64,000 nucleotides of DNA. It comes from Nocardioides astragali (GTDB taxonomy: Bacteria > Actinomycetota > Actinomycetes > Propionibacteriales > Nocardioidaceae). Made by a program: the position numbers and the translations under genes. Under the pieces are notes generated by a model that searched no databases, was not told the DNA's origin, and was given only the letters and a program-made list of their open reading frames with translations. Location of the stretch: positions 868,001 through 932,000 of the forward strand of contig NZ_JAFMZM010000001.1 in NCBI RefSeq assembly GCF_024436375.1, in the 5' to 3' direction. The first letter of the stretch is position 1, and each line of letters begins with the position of its first letter. Below, piece by piece: positions 52,140-60,539 of the stretch.

Positions 52140-53048
52140 ATGACCGAGCGCACCCGCCGCACACGCGGCACCGCCCTGCCCTACCTGCTGATCGGTCCCG
52201 CCGTGCTCGCCCTGTGCCTGGCGCTCGGCTACCCGCTCCTGCGCCAGCTCGTCCTCTCCTTCCAGGAGTTCGGCCTGGCCCAGCAGTTCGGGCGCCCGCC
52301 GGAGTGGGTCGGCCTGGCGAACTACCGGGAGCTGCTGACCGACGCCTACCTGTGGCGGGTCACGGCGCGTACGGTCACCTTCTGCCTGGTCAACGCCGCG
52401 GTGACGATGGTGCTGGGCGTCGGGCTGGCGCTCGTCATGCGCGCCATGTCCACGCCGGTGCGACTGCTCACCCAGACGGGCCTGCTGCTCGCCTGGGCGA
52501 TGCCGGTCGTCGCCTCGCTGACCGTGTGGCAGTGGCTCTTCGACACCCAGTACGGCGTCGTGAACTACGTGCTGACCTCGATGGGCGGCGACTTCCAAGG
52601 GCACGGGTGGCTGCTGCGTCCCCTGTCCTTCTTCTTCGTCGCGACGGTGGTCGTGGTCTGGATGAGCGTCCCGTTCGTCGCCTTCACCGTCTACGCCGCG
52701 CTCACCCAGCTTCCCGGCGAGCTGCTCGAGGCCGCCGAGATCGACGGCGCCGGGGTGGTGCAGCGCCTGCGCTACGTCATCCTGCCGACCATCCGGACGG
52801 TGCTCCTCGTCGTCGGGCTGCTGCAGATCATCTGGGACCTGCGCGTCTTCACCCAGGTCTACATCCTCCAGGAGGCCGGCGGCAGCGCCCGCGCGACCAA
52901 CCTCCTCGGCACCTACATCTACCGGCTCGGCATCGGCGGCGGTGACTTCGGCACGTCGGCCGCGGTCGCGGTCTTCATGCTCGCGCTGACCGTCGTCCTG
53001 ACCGCTCCGTACGTCCGGTCGATGCTGCGCCAGGAGAGGACCGTCTGA
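52140..53048 (+). CDS. Sugar ABC permease 1 (DasB-like, MalF type)
   Basis: The start is ATG 52140 behind GAGAGGGGCAGAG (an earlier ATG at 52086 lies in the repeats). The 302-residue protein has six helices and the MalF signature QLPGELLEAAEIDGAGVVQRLRYVILPTI. It forms the channel with the next permease. No ATP-binding gene is in this operon; actinobacteria often share one ATPase (MsiK). Confidence 0.92.
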   Translation: MTERTRRTRGTALPYLLIGPAVLALCLALGYPLLRQLVLSFQEFGLAQQFGRPPEWVGLANYRELLTDAYLWRVTARTVTFCLVNAAVTMVLGVGLALVMRAMSTPVRLLTQTGLLLAWAMPVVASLTVWQWLFDTQYGVVNYVLTSMGGDFQGHGWLLRPLSFFFVATVVVVWMSVPFVAFTVYAALTQLPGELLEAAEIDGAGVVQRLRYVILPTIRTVLLVVGLLQIIWDLRVFTQVYILQEAGGSARATNLLGTYIYRLGIGGGDFGTSAAVAVFMLALTVVLTAPYVRSMLRQERTV

Positions 53049-53887
53049 TGGCGCGCACCGCTCCGCGCCCCGTGCGCTGGCTGGCCAACACAGTCGGGCT
53101 GGTCGCCTTCGCGCTGGCGACGTTCCCGGTCTACTGGATGGTCAACAGCTCCTTCCTCGACCGCAACCAGATCCGCAACCCGGTGCCGACCTGGGTGCCG
53201 TTCGGGGGAGACCTCGACAACTTCCGTACGGTCTTCGAGAGCGGGCAGTTCCTCGACGCGATGAAGATCAGCCTCATGGTCACCGGGCTCACGCTCGTGG
53301 TGGCGCTGACCTTCGCGTTCGTGGCCGCCGTCGCGGTGTCGCGCTTCCGGTTCCGGGGCCGGTTGTCCTTCATCGTCACGCTGCTGGTGATCCAGATGAT
53401 CCCCGCCGAGGGCCTCTTCATCTCCCAGTACAAGATGCTCGAGACGATGGAGCTGCTCAACACCGTCGTCGGCCTGACCGTCGTCTACGTCGCCGGCGTG
53501 CTCCCCTTCACGATCTGGACGCTGCGCGGCTTCGTCGAGGGAGTGCCGTACGAGCTCGAGGAGGCCGCGATGATGGACGGCTGCACCCGCACCCAGGCCT
53601 TCTTCCGGATCACCTTCCCGCTCCTCGCGCCGGGCCTCGTCGCGACCGGCGTCTTCGGCTTCATCCAGGCATGGAACGAGTTCACCCTCGCGCTGGTGGT
53701 GATGACGCGGGAGGACCAGCGGACGCTCCCGCTGTGGCTCTCGACGTTCACCGACGTCAACCGCGGCACCGACTGGGGCGGGATCATGGCCGGCTCGACC
53801 CTCATCGCCGTACCCGTGATCGTCTTCTTCCTCCTCGTGCAGGGCCGGATGGCGAGCGGGCTGACCGCCGGGGCGGTGAAGGGATGA
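53048..53887 (+). CDS. Sugar ABC permease 2 (DasC-like, MalG type)
   Basis: The 279-residue protein starts at ATG 53048, overlapping the permease 1 stop (TGATG). It has six helices and the coupling motif VPYELEEAAMMDGCTRTQAFFRITFPLLAPG. It partners permease 1. Its stop overlaps the next start (ATGA), so the operon continues without a break. Confidence 0.93.
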   Translation: MARTAPRPVRWLANTVGLVAFALATFPVYWMVNSSFLDRNQIRNPVPTWVPFGGDLDNFRTVFESGQFLDAMKISLMVTGLTLVVALTFAFVAAVAVSRFRFRGRLSFIVTLLVIQMIPAEGLFISQYKMLETMELLNTVVGLTVVYVAGVLPFTIWTLRGFVEGVPYELEEAAMMDGCTRTQAFFRITFPLLAPGLVATGVFGFIQAWNEFTLALVVMTREDQRTLPLWLSTFTDVNRGTDWGGIMAGSTLIAVPVIVFFLLVQGRMASGLTAGAVKG

Positions 53888-55323
53888 AGAACACCCCACG
53901 GCCGGAGGACGTGGAGTCCCTCGCGCTCCAGGTGCTGCTGCCCGGCTTCACCGGCACCGCCCTGCCCGACGACTACCGCGCGCTGCTCGAGCAGGGCCTC
54001 GGGGGGATCTGCTACTTCGGCAGCAACACCGCCGACGGCCCCGCCGCCACGGCCGCTCTCAGTGCCGCGATCCGCGGGGCCAACCCGCGGGCGGTGGTCG
54101 CTGTCGACGAGGAGGGTGGCGACGTGAGCCGCCTCCACACCAGCACCCCGAGCTCGGTGCTCGGCGCGGCAGCCCTCGGTGCGGTCGACGACCTCGAGCT
54201 GACCGAGTCGGTGGGCTGCTGGATCGGGGCGGAGCTGGCCGAGGTGGGGATCACCCTGGACCTCGGACCCGTCGCGGACGTCAACAGCAACCCCGACAAC
54301 CCGGTCATCGGCACCCGCAGCTTCGGGGCCGGGCCCGCACTCGTCGCCGCCCACGCCGCGGCCTGGACCCGCGGGATCCAGTCGGCCGGCGTCGCTGCCT
54401 GCGCCAAGCACTTCCCGGGCCACGGCGACACCGCGATCGACAGCCACCTGGCGCTGCCGACGATCGAGGCGGACCTCGCGACCCTCGCGGAGCGCGAGCT
54501 CGTGCCCTTCGCGGCGGTGGTCGGAGCGGGCGTCGCGGCCGTCATGACCTCGCACATCCTGGTCCCGGCACTCGACCCCGACCGGCCCGCGACCCTCAGC
54601 CCCGCGGTCCTCGGCCTGCTGCGCGACCGGCTCGGCTTCGACGGCGTGATCGTCAGCGATGCCCTCGACATGGCGGGCGCCTCGGCGGTGCACGGTATCC
54701 CCGAGGCCGCGGTCCTCGCACTGGTGGCCGGCTGCGACCTGCTGTGCCTCGGGCCGGACCTGCCTTCCTCGATGGTCGAGGACGTACGAGCCGCCATCGC
54801 GTCGGCGGTCGGCAACGGTCGGCTCCCAGTCGTACGCCTGGCCGACGCAGCGCGACGGGTCCAGTCCATGCGCGTGCCTGCGGCTGCGGCATCGGTCGGG
54901 CCTCCGGACCAGCGCCGGCAGCGGGACGCGGTCGCCCCCACCCTCCTGGTCGAGCGTGACCTTCCCGACCTGGCGGGTGCACTCGTGGTCAGCGTCGAGA
55001 CGGTCGCCAACATCGCCGTCGGAGCGGTCGCGTGGGGGATCGCCCCCGACCACCGCCTGGACCCGGCGTCCCTGGCGGACGGCCTGCCGGGCGACCTGCC
55101 GGCCGGGCCGCTGGTCGTGCAGGTCCGCGACGCGCACCGGCGTCCCGAGGTGCGAGCCTTCCTGGCGTCACTGGCGGGGGAGGGGCGCTCCGTCGTGGTC
55201 GTCGAATGGGGCTGGCCCGGGGCGTACGACGTGGGGCTTGCGAGAATCTGCGCGCGCGGGTCGTCCGGTCCGGGCGTCGCCGCAGTGGTCGATCGGTTGC
55301 GAGAGGCAGGGTGGACGCGGTGA
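53884..55323 (+). CDS. GH3 beta-N-acetylhexosaminidase (NagZ-type)
   Basis: The start is ATG 53884 (MKNTPRPEDVESLALQVLLPG), giving 479 residues; the open frame extends further upstream but overlaps permease 2. GH3 motifs include KHFPGHGDTAIDSH, whose Asp-His pair marks NagZ-type enzymes with a loop general acid, and GVIVSDALDMAG with the nucleophile Asp. It likely removes beta-linked GlcNAc from chitobiose or a cell-wall fragment in the cytosol, matching the transporter upstream. No signal peptide is visible. The C-terminal about 130 residues are an extra domain. Confidence 0.9.
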   Translation: MKNTPRPEDVESLALQVLLPGFTGTALPDDYRALLEQGLGGICYFGSNTADGPAATAALSAAIRGANPRAVVAVDEEGGDVSRLHTSTPSSVLGAAALGAVDDLELTESVGCWIGAELAEVGITLDLGPVADVNSNPDNPVIGTRSFGAGPALVAAHAAAWTRGIQSAGVAACAKHFPGHGDTAIDSHLALPTIEADLATLAERELVPFAAVVGAGVAAVMTSHILVPALDPDRPATLSPAVLGLLRDRLGFDGVIVSDALDMAGASAVHGIPEAAVLALVAGCDLLCLGPDLPSSMVEDVRAAIASAVGNGRLPVVRLADAARRVQSMRVPAAAASVGPPDQRRQRDAVAPTLLVERDLPDLAGALVVSVETVANIAVGAVAWGIAPDHRLDPASLADGLPGDLPAGPLVVQVRDAHRRPEVRAFLASLAGEGRSVVVVEWGWPGAYDVGLARICARGSSGPGVAAVVDRLREAGWTR

Positions 55324-56234
55324 ACGCCGCACTGGCAGGGACTCGAGCGGTCGGGCTCGACATCGGTGGCACCAAGACGCACGGTGTCGTGCTGGGGGAG
55401 GACGGTGAGATCCTCGCGCAGGTCCGCGAGTCCACGCTCCCGGGCGCGGACGGGGTGCTCGCCACCGCGGGGCGGGTCTTCGAGGCGTTGCAGGACGCCA
55501 CCGGTGCGCCGCTGACCTGTCGGGTCGGGGTCGGCGTGCCCGGTCTGGTCGACGTGGAGCGCGGCGTCCTCCGGCACGCGGTCAACCTCGGCGTCAACGG
55601 CGACGACCTCCCGCTGCGCGACCTGCTCGCGGAGCGCCTCGGCGTCGCGGTGGTCCTCGAGAACGACGTCAATGTCGCGGCGCTGGCCGCCCGGGCGCTG
55701 GCGGGCGCCGACGACGTGGTCTACGTCAGCGTGGGCACGGGACTGGCGGCCGGACTCGTGATCGACGGCCGGCTCCGCCGCGGGGAGCACGGCGCCGCGG
55801 GCGAGATCGGGCACGTGCCCGTGGACCCTGCCGGCTCACAGTGCGGGTGCGGGCAGACCGGCTGCCTGGAGACGATCGCCTCGGGGGGCGCCCTGGCCAA
55901 GGCCTGGCCCACGACCGACCAGCCGCCGGCCGCAGCCCTCTTCGCGGCCGCAGCCGCCGGCGACCACGCCGCCGTCGTCGTGCGCGACCGCTTCTGCTGG
56001 GGCGTGGCGAGCGCGATCCGGGTGCTCGGCCTGACGATCGACCCCGAGCGCATCGTGCTCGGTGGCGGCGTGAGCGAGGTCGGCGAACCGTTGCGCGAGG
56101 AGGTCGTACGCCAGCTGCGGGCGCTGGGGGAGGGGTCGCCCTTCCTCGCCTCCCTCGGCCTGGCCGAACGGCTCAGCATCGTGCCGCGCCACTATCCGGT
56201 CGCCGCGGTGGGCGCCGCGATCCTGGGCCGGTGA
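55320..56234 (+). CDS. ROK-family sugar kinase (N-acetylglucosamine kinase-like)
   Basis: The start GTG 55320 overlaps the GH3 stop (GTGA); GTG 55311 is an alternative. The 304-residue protein has the ATP motif VGLDIGGTKTHGV, sugar-binding ENDVNVAALA, EIGHVPVDPAG, and the zinc motif CGCGQTGCLE. No DNA-binding domain is present, so it is a kinase, not a repressor. It likely phosphorylates the GlcNAc released by the GH3 enzyme. It is the last gene before the tmRNA. Confidence 0.88.
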   Translation: MNAALAGTRAVGLDIGGTKTHGVVLGEDGEILAQVRESTLPGADGVLATAGRVFEALQDATGAPLTCRVGVGVPGLVDVERGVLRHAVNLGVNGDDLPLRDLLAERLGVAVVLENDVNVAALAARALAGADDVVYVSVGTGLAAGLVIDGRLRRGEHGAAGEIGHVPVDPAGSQCGCGQTGCLETIASGGALAKAWPTTDQPPAAALFAAAAAGDHAAVVVRDRFCWGVASAIRVLGLTIDPERIVLGGGVSEVGEPLREEVVRQLRALGEGSPFLASLGLAERLSIVPRHYPVAAVGAAILGR

Positions 56235-56325
56235 GTCCGGTCAGCAGGAATAGCGTTAGGGGGATGTCGGTTGAGACACCTAGACTGTGGATGCGGACGC
56301 AGTCTGTCTGCTTGACAACACAAGA

Positions 56326-56693
56326 GGGGCTGATCGGTTTCGACTTGGGACGTTAGTTCCAGGGGAAGCGGGTCGAGAAGCCAGCGTCATCTCGTAAACG
56401 ATCGCTGGAAACCTATAGTTGCCAATTCTGAGCGCAACGACTTCGCTCTCGCTGCCTGAGCAGTGACCGAAGGGTCTGACCGGGCATCCGTCTCCGTCCC
56501 GGACCCAGGCCTCATCTAGGAGACTTGCTGGTCACTCTCTGTCAGGAGGGGTGACCGGGACTCAATCCTGACTGAGCCTGTCGGCGACGTGTCTGTGCGA
56601 GCGCCGGGGCCGAGAAAAGCGACATCACAGACTGCACCCGGAGAAGACCTGGTTCGACGCTCGAGGACCGGGGTTCGATTCCCCGCAGCTCCA
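56326..56693 (+). ncRNA. ssrA: Transfer-messenger RNA (tmRNA, ssrA)
   Basis: The 5' end GGGGCTG pairs with CAGCTCC at 56686-56692 in the acceptor stem; the T-arm GGGTTCGATTCCCC lies just before it. CCA is not encoded. The tag frame begins at GCC 56421 and reads ANSERNDFALAA then TGA (56457-56459), close to the actinobacterial tag ending ALAA. It acts with SmpB (48063) to tag proteins from stalled ribosomes and recycle the ribosome. A terminator hairpin follows. Confidence 0.97.
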
Positions 56694-56704
56694 CTCACCT
56701 CTGG

Positions 56705-56741
56705 CCGACGTGTGCCTGCGCTTTCGCGCAGGCCACGTCGG
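56705..56741 (+). terminator. tmRNA terminator hairpin
   Basis: CCGACGTG (56705-56712) + GCCTGCG (56714-56720) pair with CGCAGGC (56727-56733) + CACGTCGG (56734-56741) across loop CTTTCG, with a single bulged T. TT follows. Confidence 0.75.
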
Positions 56742-56775
56742 TTCGTCATTACATGCCGCGCTTCGCGCGGCGGCG

Positions 56776-56865
56776 GGGGCTTCGCCACCCGCACCCCCCT
56801 GCGCCGACGGTGTGGCCGTGAGGGGCTTCGCCGGGGCGTGGCGGGGCTTCGCCACCCGCACCCCC
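56776..56865. repeat. Two 23-bp direct repeats behind the tmRNA
   Basis: An identical 23-mer beginning GGGGCTTCGCC lies at 56776-56798 and 56843-56865, 67 bases apart. A third, shorter GGGGCTTCGCC is at 56822. The region 56742-56877 holds no gene. The spacing and small number do not fit a CRISPR. Confidence 0.6.
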
Positions 56866-56877
56866 TTGCTCCGAGGG

Positions 56878-57774
56878 TCAATCCCCGGTGGTGGTGCAGC
56901 TCCAGCGCGCTTCGAGGTGGTTCCACCAGCACTGACGGCCGTGCACGTGGCGTTGGGCCTCGGCGGCTTCCAGGGTCGTCGTCCTCACCTCCTTCTCCGG
57001 CGGGAGAAGGGAGTGCTCGAGCGTGGTGCCGTCCCAGCTCGGGGTGATCCGACGGGCGCGAGCCGTGTCCAGGAAGGCGTCGCGCAGGTCCGCGGGGAGG
57101 TTGTCGTACGGCGAGTCCTGGGAGGCGTGCTCGGCCATCGCGAGGGCGAGCCGTTCGCGGTGCTCGCGGACGTCGATGAGCGTGCTGATCTCGGCGTCGG
57201 GCGTGCCCAGGACGGGCTCGTCGGCGTCGCGGACGTGCTCCTTCGCGGGCTGCTCGGCGCGCATCCGCTCCACCCACTGACGCATCAGGCTCGCAGGCAG
57301 GCAGGACAGGTGCACGGTGGCGACACCGACTTCGGCCGCCGCGAGCAGGGTCGCCTCACGAATCCGTTCGTGGTCGCGGTGCCCGTCGCTGGCGTCCAGC
57401 GTGAGGACCGCGTCGGGACGGAACCGTCGCATCGACTCCGCGACCGCGGCGACGACCTCGCCGAGGTCCGCGCCGACGAGTGATCGGTCGGGCGAGGGAC
57501 CGGCCATGCCGGAGTCGGCGAAGTCGAGCAGCTCGACCCCCGAGACCCCGAGCACGTCGGCGGCCAGGCCCAGCTCGGTGGCCCGGACCTCTCCGAGCTC
57601 GGTCCCGCTCCGCCCGTCGCGGTCCTCGCCTGCCTCGCCTCGGGTCGCGCAGGTCACGAAGGTGTCGAACCCGACCGCGCGGGCGTGCAAGAGCAACCCG
57701 CCGCAGCCGAACGTCTCGTCGTCGGGGTGGGCGACCACGACCTGCAACCGGGGCGCTGGGCCGCTGCTCGGCAT
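56878..57774 (-). CDS. PIG-L family N-acetylglucosaminyl deacetylase
   Basis: The start is ATG 57774 (MPSSGPAPRLQVVVAHPDDETFGCGG) behind GGGAGAGACG, giving 298 residues. The AHPDDE zinc motif, SDGHRDHERI and a Rossmann-like fold mark the LmbE/PIG-L family (MshB, Mca). They deacetylate N-acetylglucosaminyl lipids, mycothiol precursors or other amide-linked sugars. The substrate is unknown; MshB-like activity is possible. It diverges from the padR gene and shares its operator. Confidence 0.88.
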   Translation of the reverse strand: MPSSGPAPRLQVVVAHPDDETFGCGGLLLHARAVGFDTFVTCATRGEAGEDRDGRSGTELGEVRATELGLAADVLGVSGVELLDFADSGMAGPSPDRSLVGADLGEVVAAVAESMRRFRPDAVLTLDASDGHRDHERIREATLLAAAEVGVATVHLSCLPASLMRQWVERMRAEQPAKEHVRDADEPVLGTPDAEISTLIDVREHRERLALAMAEHASQDSPYDNLPADLRDAFLDTARARRITPSWDGTTLEHSLLPPEKEVRTTTLEAAEAQRHVHGRQCWWNHLEARWSCTTTGD

Positions 57775-57793
57775 CTCGTCTCTCCCGCTTTCG

Positions 57794-57812
57794 ATACTGC
57801 AGATTGCAGTAT
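57794..57812. promoter_or_regulatory. PadR-type operator, site 1
   Basis: ATACTGCA (57794-57801) and TGCAGTAT (57805-57812) form a perfect 8-bp inverted repeat with a GAT centre. It lies between the PIG-L and padR starts and fits a PadR binding site. Confidence 0.75.
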
Positions 57813-57833
57813 GTGATGGCAGTACGAGTGTAG

Positions 57834-57867
57834 ATACTGCAACCTGCACCATGTCAAGATGCAGTAT
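57834..57867. promoter_or_regulatory. PadR-type operator, site 2 over the padR start
   Basis: The same half-sites recur as ATACTGCA (57834-57841) and TGCAGTAT (57860-57867), now 18 bases apart. The last two bases of the second half-site are the first two of the padR ATG. Binding would block both promoters, giving autorepression and control of the deacetylase gene. Confidence 0.65.
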
Positions 57868-58510
57868 GACCCCGGTTCGATCTCGCCCGACGACGGCCTA
57901 CGCGATCCTCGGGCTGCTCGCCCTCCAACCCTGGTCCACCTACGAGCTCGCCCAGCAGGTGCAACGCAGCCTGAACTGGTTCTGGCCCCGCGCCGAGCGC
58001 CGCCTCTACGACGAGCCGAAGCGTCTCGTCGCCGACGGCCTGGCGATCTCGACGCCGGGCTTCACCGGCCAACGGCGCCGCACCGTCTACGAGATCACCG
58101 CCGCGGGACGCGACGAGCTCGCCGACTGGCTGGGACGTCCGCCCGAGCCGCGCGCCGTCGACTTCGAGGGCGTGCTCAAGGTCTTCTTCGCAGATGCCGG
58201 CTCCCGCACCGCGCTGCTCGCGACCCTGGACGAGATCGCCGCAGACGCCCGCGAACGCCTCGGACGCCTCGACGTCATGATCGACCAGGCATTGACGGAC
58301 GGTGCCCGGTTTCCTGAGCGCGTCCATCTCCAGGCCGTCACGTTGCGACAGCACGTCGACGCGGAGCTGGCCGTGCTCGACTGGGCGACGTGGGCAACCG
58401 AGCAAGTCACCAGCTGGACGACCGCCAGCGACCCCGGGGACTGGGTGCCACAGGACGAGCTGGCACGCCTGCACGAACGGATCACCCTGGCCGTGGCGTC
58501 CCGTAGCTAG
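57866..58510 (+). CDS. PadR-family transcriptional regulator
   Basis: The start is ATG 57866 (MTPVRSRPTTAYAILGLLALQP), giving 214 residues. The winged helix (TAYAILGLLALQPWSTYELAQQVQRSLNWFWPRAERRLYDEPKRLVADGLA) is typical of PadR, with a C-terminal dimerisation helix region (Vir_act_alpha_C-like). Its operator covers its own start and the PIG-L promoter. The ligand is unknown. It meets TerD tail to tail, overlapping by 4 bases. Confidence 0.93.
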   Translation: MTPVRSRPTTAYAILGLLALQPWSTYELAQQVQRSLNWFWPRAERRLYDEPKRLVADGLAISTPGFTGQRRRTVYEITAAGRDELADWLGRPPEPRAVDFEGVLKVFFADAGSRTALLATLDEIAADARERLGRLDVMIDQALTDGARFPERVHLQAVTLRQHVDAELAVLDWATWATEQVTSWTTASDPGDWVPQDELARLHERITLAVASRS

Positions 58511-59073
58511 ACGAAGGGCAGGAGCGCCTCGATGTCGTCCGTCGGCGTCTTCAGCGCGATGCCGGCACCGATCGGACGAAGCTTCCAGACCGCGCCATCG
58601 CGGAACAGCTTCGCCATGACGAGCCCAGTCTCGCGAACCCCGAGAGTCAGGGTGAACCGGGCGAGCTCCGTGCCGGTGTCGTCGACGAGCCGGCAGTAGG
58701 CGTTGCGGATGAACTCCAGCGAGTGCCCCTGGTAGCTGCTGACCATGAACAGGATCGAGTCGACCTTGGGGTAGACCCGACTCAGGTCCACGGTGATCAC
58801 CTCGTCGTCGCCTTCGCCCTTGCCGGTGGTGTTGTCGCCGAGGTGGACCACCGAGCCGTCACGGGTGGCGAGGTGGTTGAAGAAGGCGAGGTCGAAGAAG
58901 GTGCCGCCGGCGAACTGCACCGCCGAGGCGTCGAGATCGATCGGCGGGGCTCCGCTCCCGATGAAGCCCGCTGTCGGGGAGTGGTCCCAGCCGACGGCCA
59001 TCTGCACGTTGGTGAGGGACTCCCCGTCCTCGCCGATCAGGGTGAGCTCTTGGCCCTCGGTGAGCTCGATCAC
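58507..59073 (-). CDS. TerD-family stress protein
   Basis: The 188-residue protein starts at GTG 59073. It has the TerD beta-sandwich: VAVGWDHSPTAGF, the acidic calcium loop GEGDDEVITVDLSRVY and GLVMAKLFRDGAVWKLRPIG. TerD proteins bind Ca2+ and are linked to tellurite, phage and cell-envelope stress. No other ter genes are nearby, so it is an orphan copy. Confidence 0.9.
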   Translation of the reverse strand: MIELTEGQELTLIGEDGESLTNVQMAVGWDHSPTAGFIGSGAPPIDLDASAVQFAGGTFFDLAFFNHLATRDGSVVHLGDNTTGKGEGDDEVITVDLSRVYPKVDSILFMVSSYQGHSLEFIRNAYCRLVDDTGTELARFTLTLGVRETGLVMAKLFRDGAVWKLRPIGAGIALKTPTDDIEALLPFV

Positions 59074-59133
59074 GGGTCACTCCTCCGCCTCGACGATGCT
59101 TCCGAACGTACAGGAGGGGTGGCTTGGCCATCC

Positions 59134-59649
59134 TCAGACGTCGAAGACGTTCCAGCAGATCTCGTTGCGCCGGCGCTGGTCCTCCAGCACGAGCTCTCGC
59201 ACGGCGTCGGGGAGGCGGTCGCGCTGCCACTGGCACTCGGCCCGCCGCGCCACCGCCTCCTGCCCGGACGGTGCCGCGGCCATCGCCGCCTTGATGGCGT
59301 ACGCCGCGGCGCCGAGGTCGTGCTCGGGGACGTGGGCGACAACGGCGGCCTGCCCGGCGGCGTACGCAGCGAACCGCGGGGCGCCGCGCAGGTCCCGTGC
59401 GGCACCCATGGCGTGGCCGCCGGCGGCCCGCGTCTGCATCATCGGCGTGCCCTCGCGCACCCACGAACGCGCTGCCTCGATAGCGCGCCGGGGGCGGACG
59501 TCGTCCCGCCGCGCGGCCTCGAAGAGCCCGAGGACGTGCTCGGCACACCCGGCCGCCCAGAGGGCGAGGAGGTGGTGGTCGGCGTCCGTGAGGCTGCCGC
59601 CGCGACGGATCGTGACGAGTCGCGGGTCGCGGACCTGGGGCAGGATCAC
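59134..59649 (-). CDS. Imm5-like putative immunity protein
   Basis: The start is GTG 59649 (VILPQVRDPRLVTIRRGGSLTD), giving 171 residues. The helical pattern WAAGCAEHVLGLFEAARRDDVRPRRAIEAARSWVREG and a second helical block with repeated Ala/His recalls the family annotated as putative immunity protein (Imm5-like). It is cytosolic. It is 5 bp downstream of the BtuF-like gene, on the same strand. No toxin is adjacent, so its job is uncertain and the family name is not proof of immunity. Confidence 0.6.
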   Translation of the reverse strand: MILPQVRDPRLVTIRRGGSLTDADHHLLALWAAGCAEHVLGLFEAARRDDVRPRRAIEAARSWVREGTPMMQTRAAGGHAMGAARDLRGAPRFAAYAAGQAAVVAHVPEHDLGAAAYAIKAAMAAAPSGQEAVARRAECQWQRDRLPDAVRELVLEDQRRRNEICWNVFDV

Positions 59650-59654
59650 GGGGG

Positions 59655-60530
59655 TCAGACCCGGCGGGAGTGGTCGGGCACGGCTCCGGTCCCAGGGTGC
59701 AGGATTCCGGCCAGCACCTCGACCCCGTCGACCAGCCGCGGGCCCGGTCGGGCGAAGTGGCCGTCCGCGTCGACCGCCCAGACCGGCACGTCCGGGAAGT
59801 GGTGGCGTACGTCCGCGGCGGCCAGCAGCGCGCTGCCGTCCAGGTCGAAGCCGCAGGGAGCGCAGACGACGAGGTCGGGGCGCGACGCCTCGGCCTCCTT
59901 CCACGTGATCCGGCTCGACCGGGTGCCGGCGACGCCGAGCGTGGGCTCGCCACCCGCGCGGGTGACCATCTCCGGGATCCAGTGGCCAGGTGCGAACGGC
60001 GGGTCGGTCCACTCGAGGACCAGGACCCGCGGACGCGTGCGGCCGTCCACCCGCGTGGCGACGGCGTCGAGGCGTGCCTCCAGCGAGGCGACGAGCGCCG
60101 CCGCCTCGTCGTTCCGCGCCGTCAGCCGGCCGATCTCGGTGATCGAGGCGAGCACGTCGTCCAGGGTGTGGGGGTCGATGGTGGCGACATCGGCGCGGCA
60201 GCCGAGGTAGGAGAGGGCCTCGTCGACCGTCCCCACGTCCACGGCGCACACGGCACACAGGTCCTGGGTGACGACGAGGTCGGCGTCCAGCTCGGCCAGT
60301 GCGCCGGCGTCGAGCCTGTAGAGGTCCTCCCCGGCGGCGAGCGCGGCCCCGACGAAGTCGTCGATCTCCCTGGGGGACAGGCCTTCGGGCATCGCTGACG
60401 TGGACACGACGCGCCGCTCGCGCGCGGCGCGCGGGTGGTCGCACTCGAACGTCACGCCGACCACGTCGTCGCCCGCACCGACGGCGAAGAGGATCTCCGT
60501 GGCGGACGGGATGAGCGAGACGATGCGCAC
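59655..60530 (-). CDS. BtuF-like cobalamin/substrate-binding protein
   Basis: The 291-residue protein has the class III binding-protein fold: MRIVSLIPSATEILFAVGAGDDVVGVT at the start and DLVVTQDLCAVCAVD, with VLVLEWTDPPFAPGHWIPEM. It resembles cobalamin-binding BtuF homologs that lack a signal peptide, as this one does. The lack of a lipobox or leader and of a permease nearby suggests a cytosolic, non-transport role, perhaps in cobamide handling. It begins a two-gene unit with the Imm5-like gene. Confidence 0.85.
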   Translation of the reverse strand: MRIVSLIPSATEILFAVGAGDDVVGVTFECDHPRAARERRVVSTSAMPEGLSPREIDDFVGAALAAGEDLYRLDAGALAELDADLVVTQDLCAVCAVDVGTVDEALSYLGCRADVATIDPHTLDDVLASITEIGRLTARNDEAAALVASLEARLDAVATRVDGRTRPRVLVLEWTDPPFAPGHWIPEMVTRAGGEPTLGVAGTRSSRITWKEAEASRPDLVVCAPCGFDLDGSALLAAADVRHHFPDVPVWAVDADGHFARPGPRLVDGVEVLAGILHPGTGAVPDHSRRV

Positions 60531-60539
60531 GCGTGGAGC

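Noticed and set aside
56776..56865. Repeats as a CRISPR array
   Set aside because: Only two full 23-mers, spacer of 44 bases, no leader and no cas genes nearby.
56896..56904. GCAGCTCCA as an attachment-site echo of the tmRNA end
   Set aside because: Only 9 bases match and they lie inside the PIG-L gene; too short to support integration.
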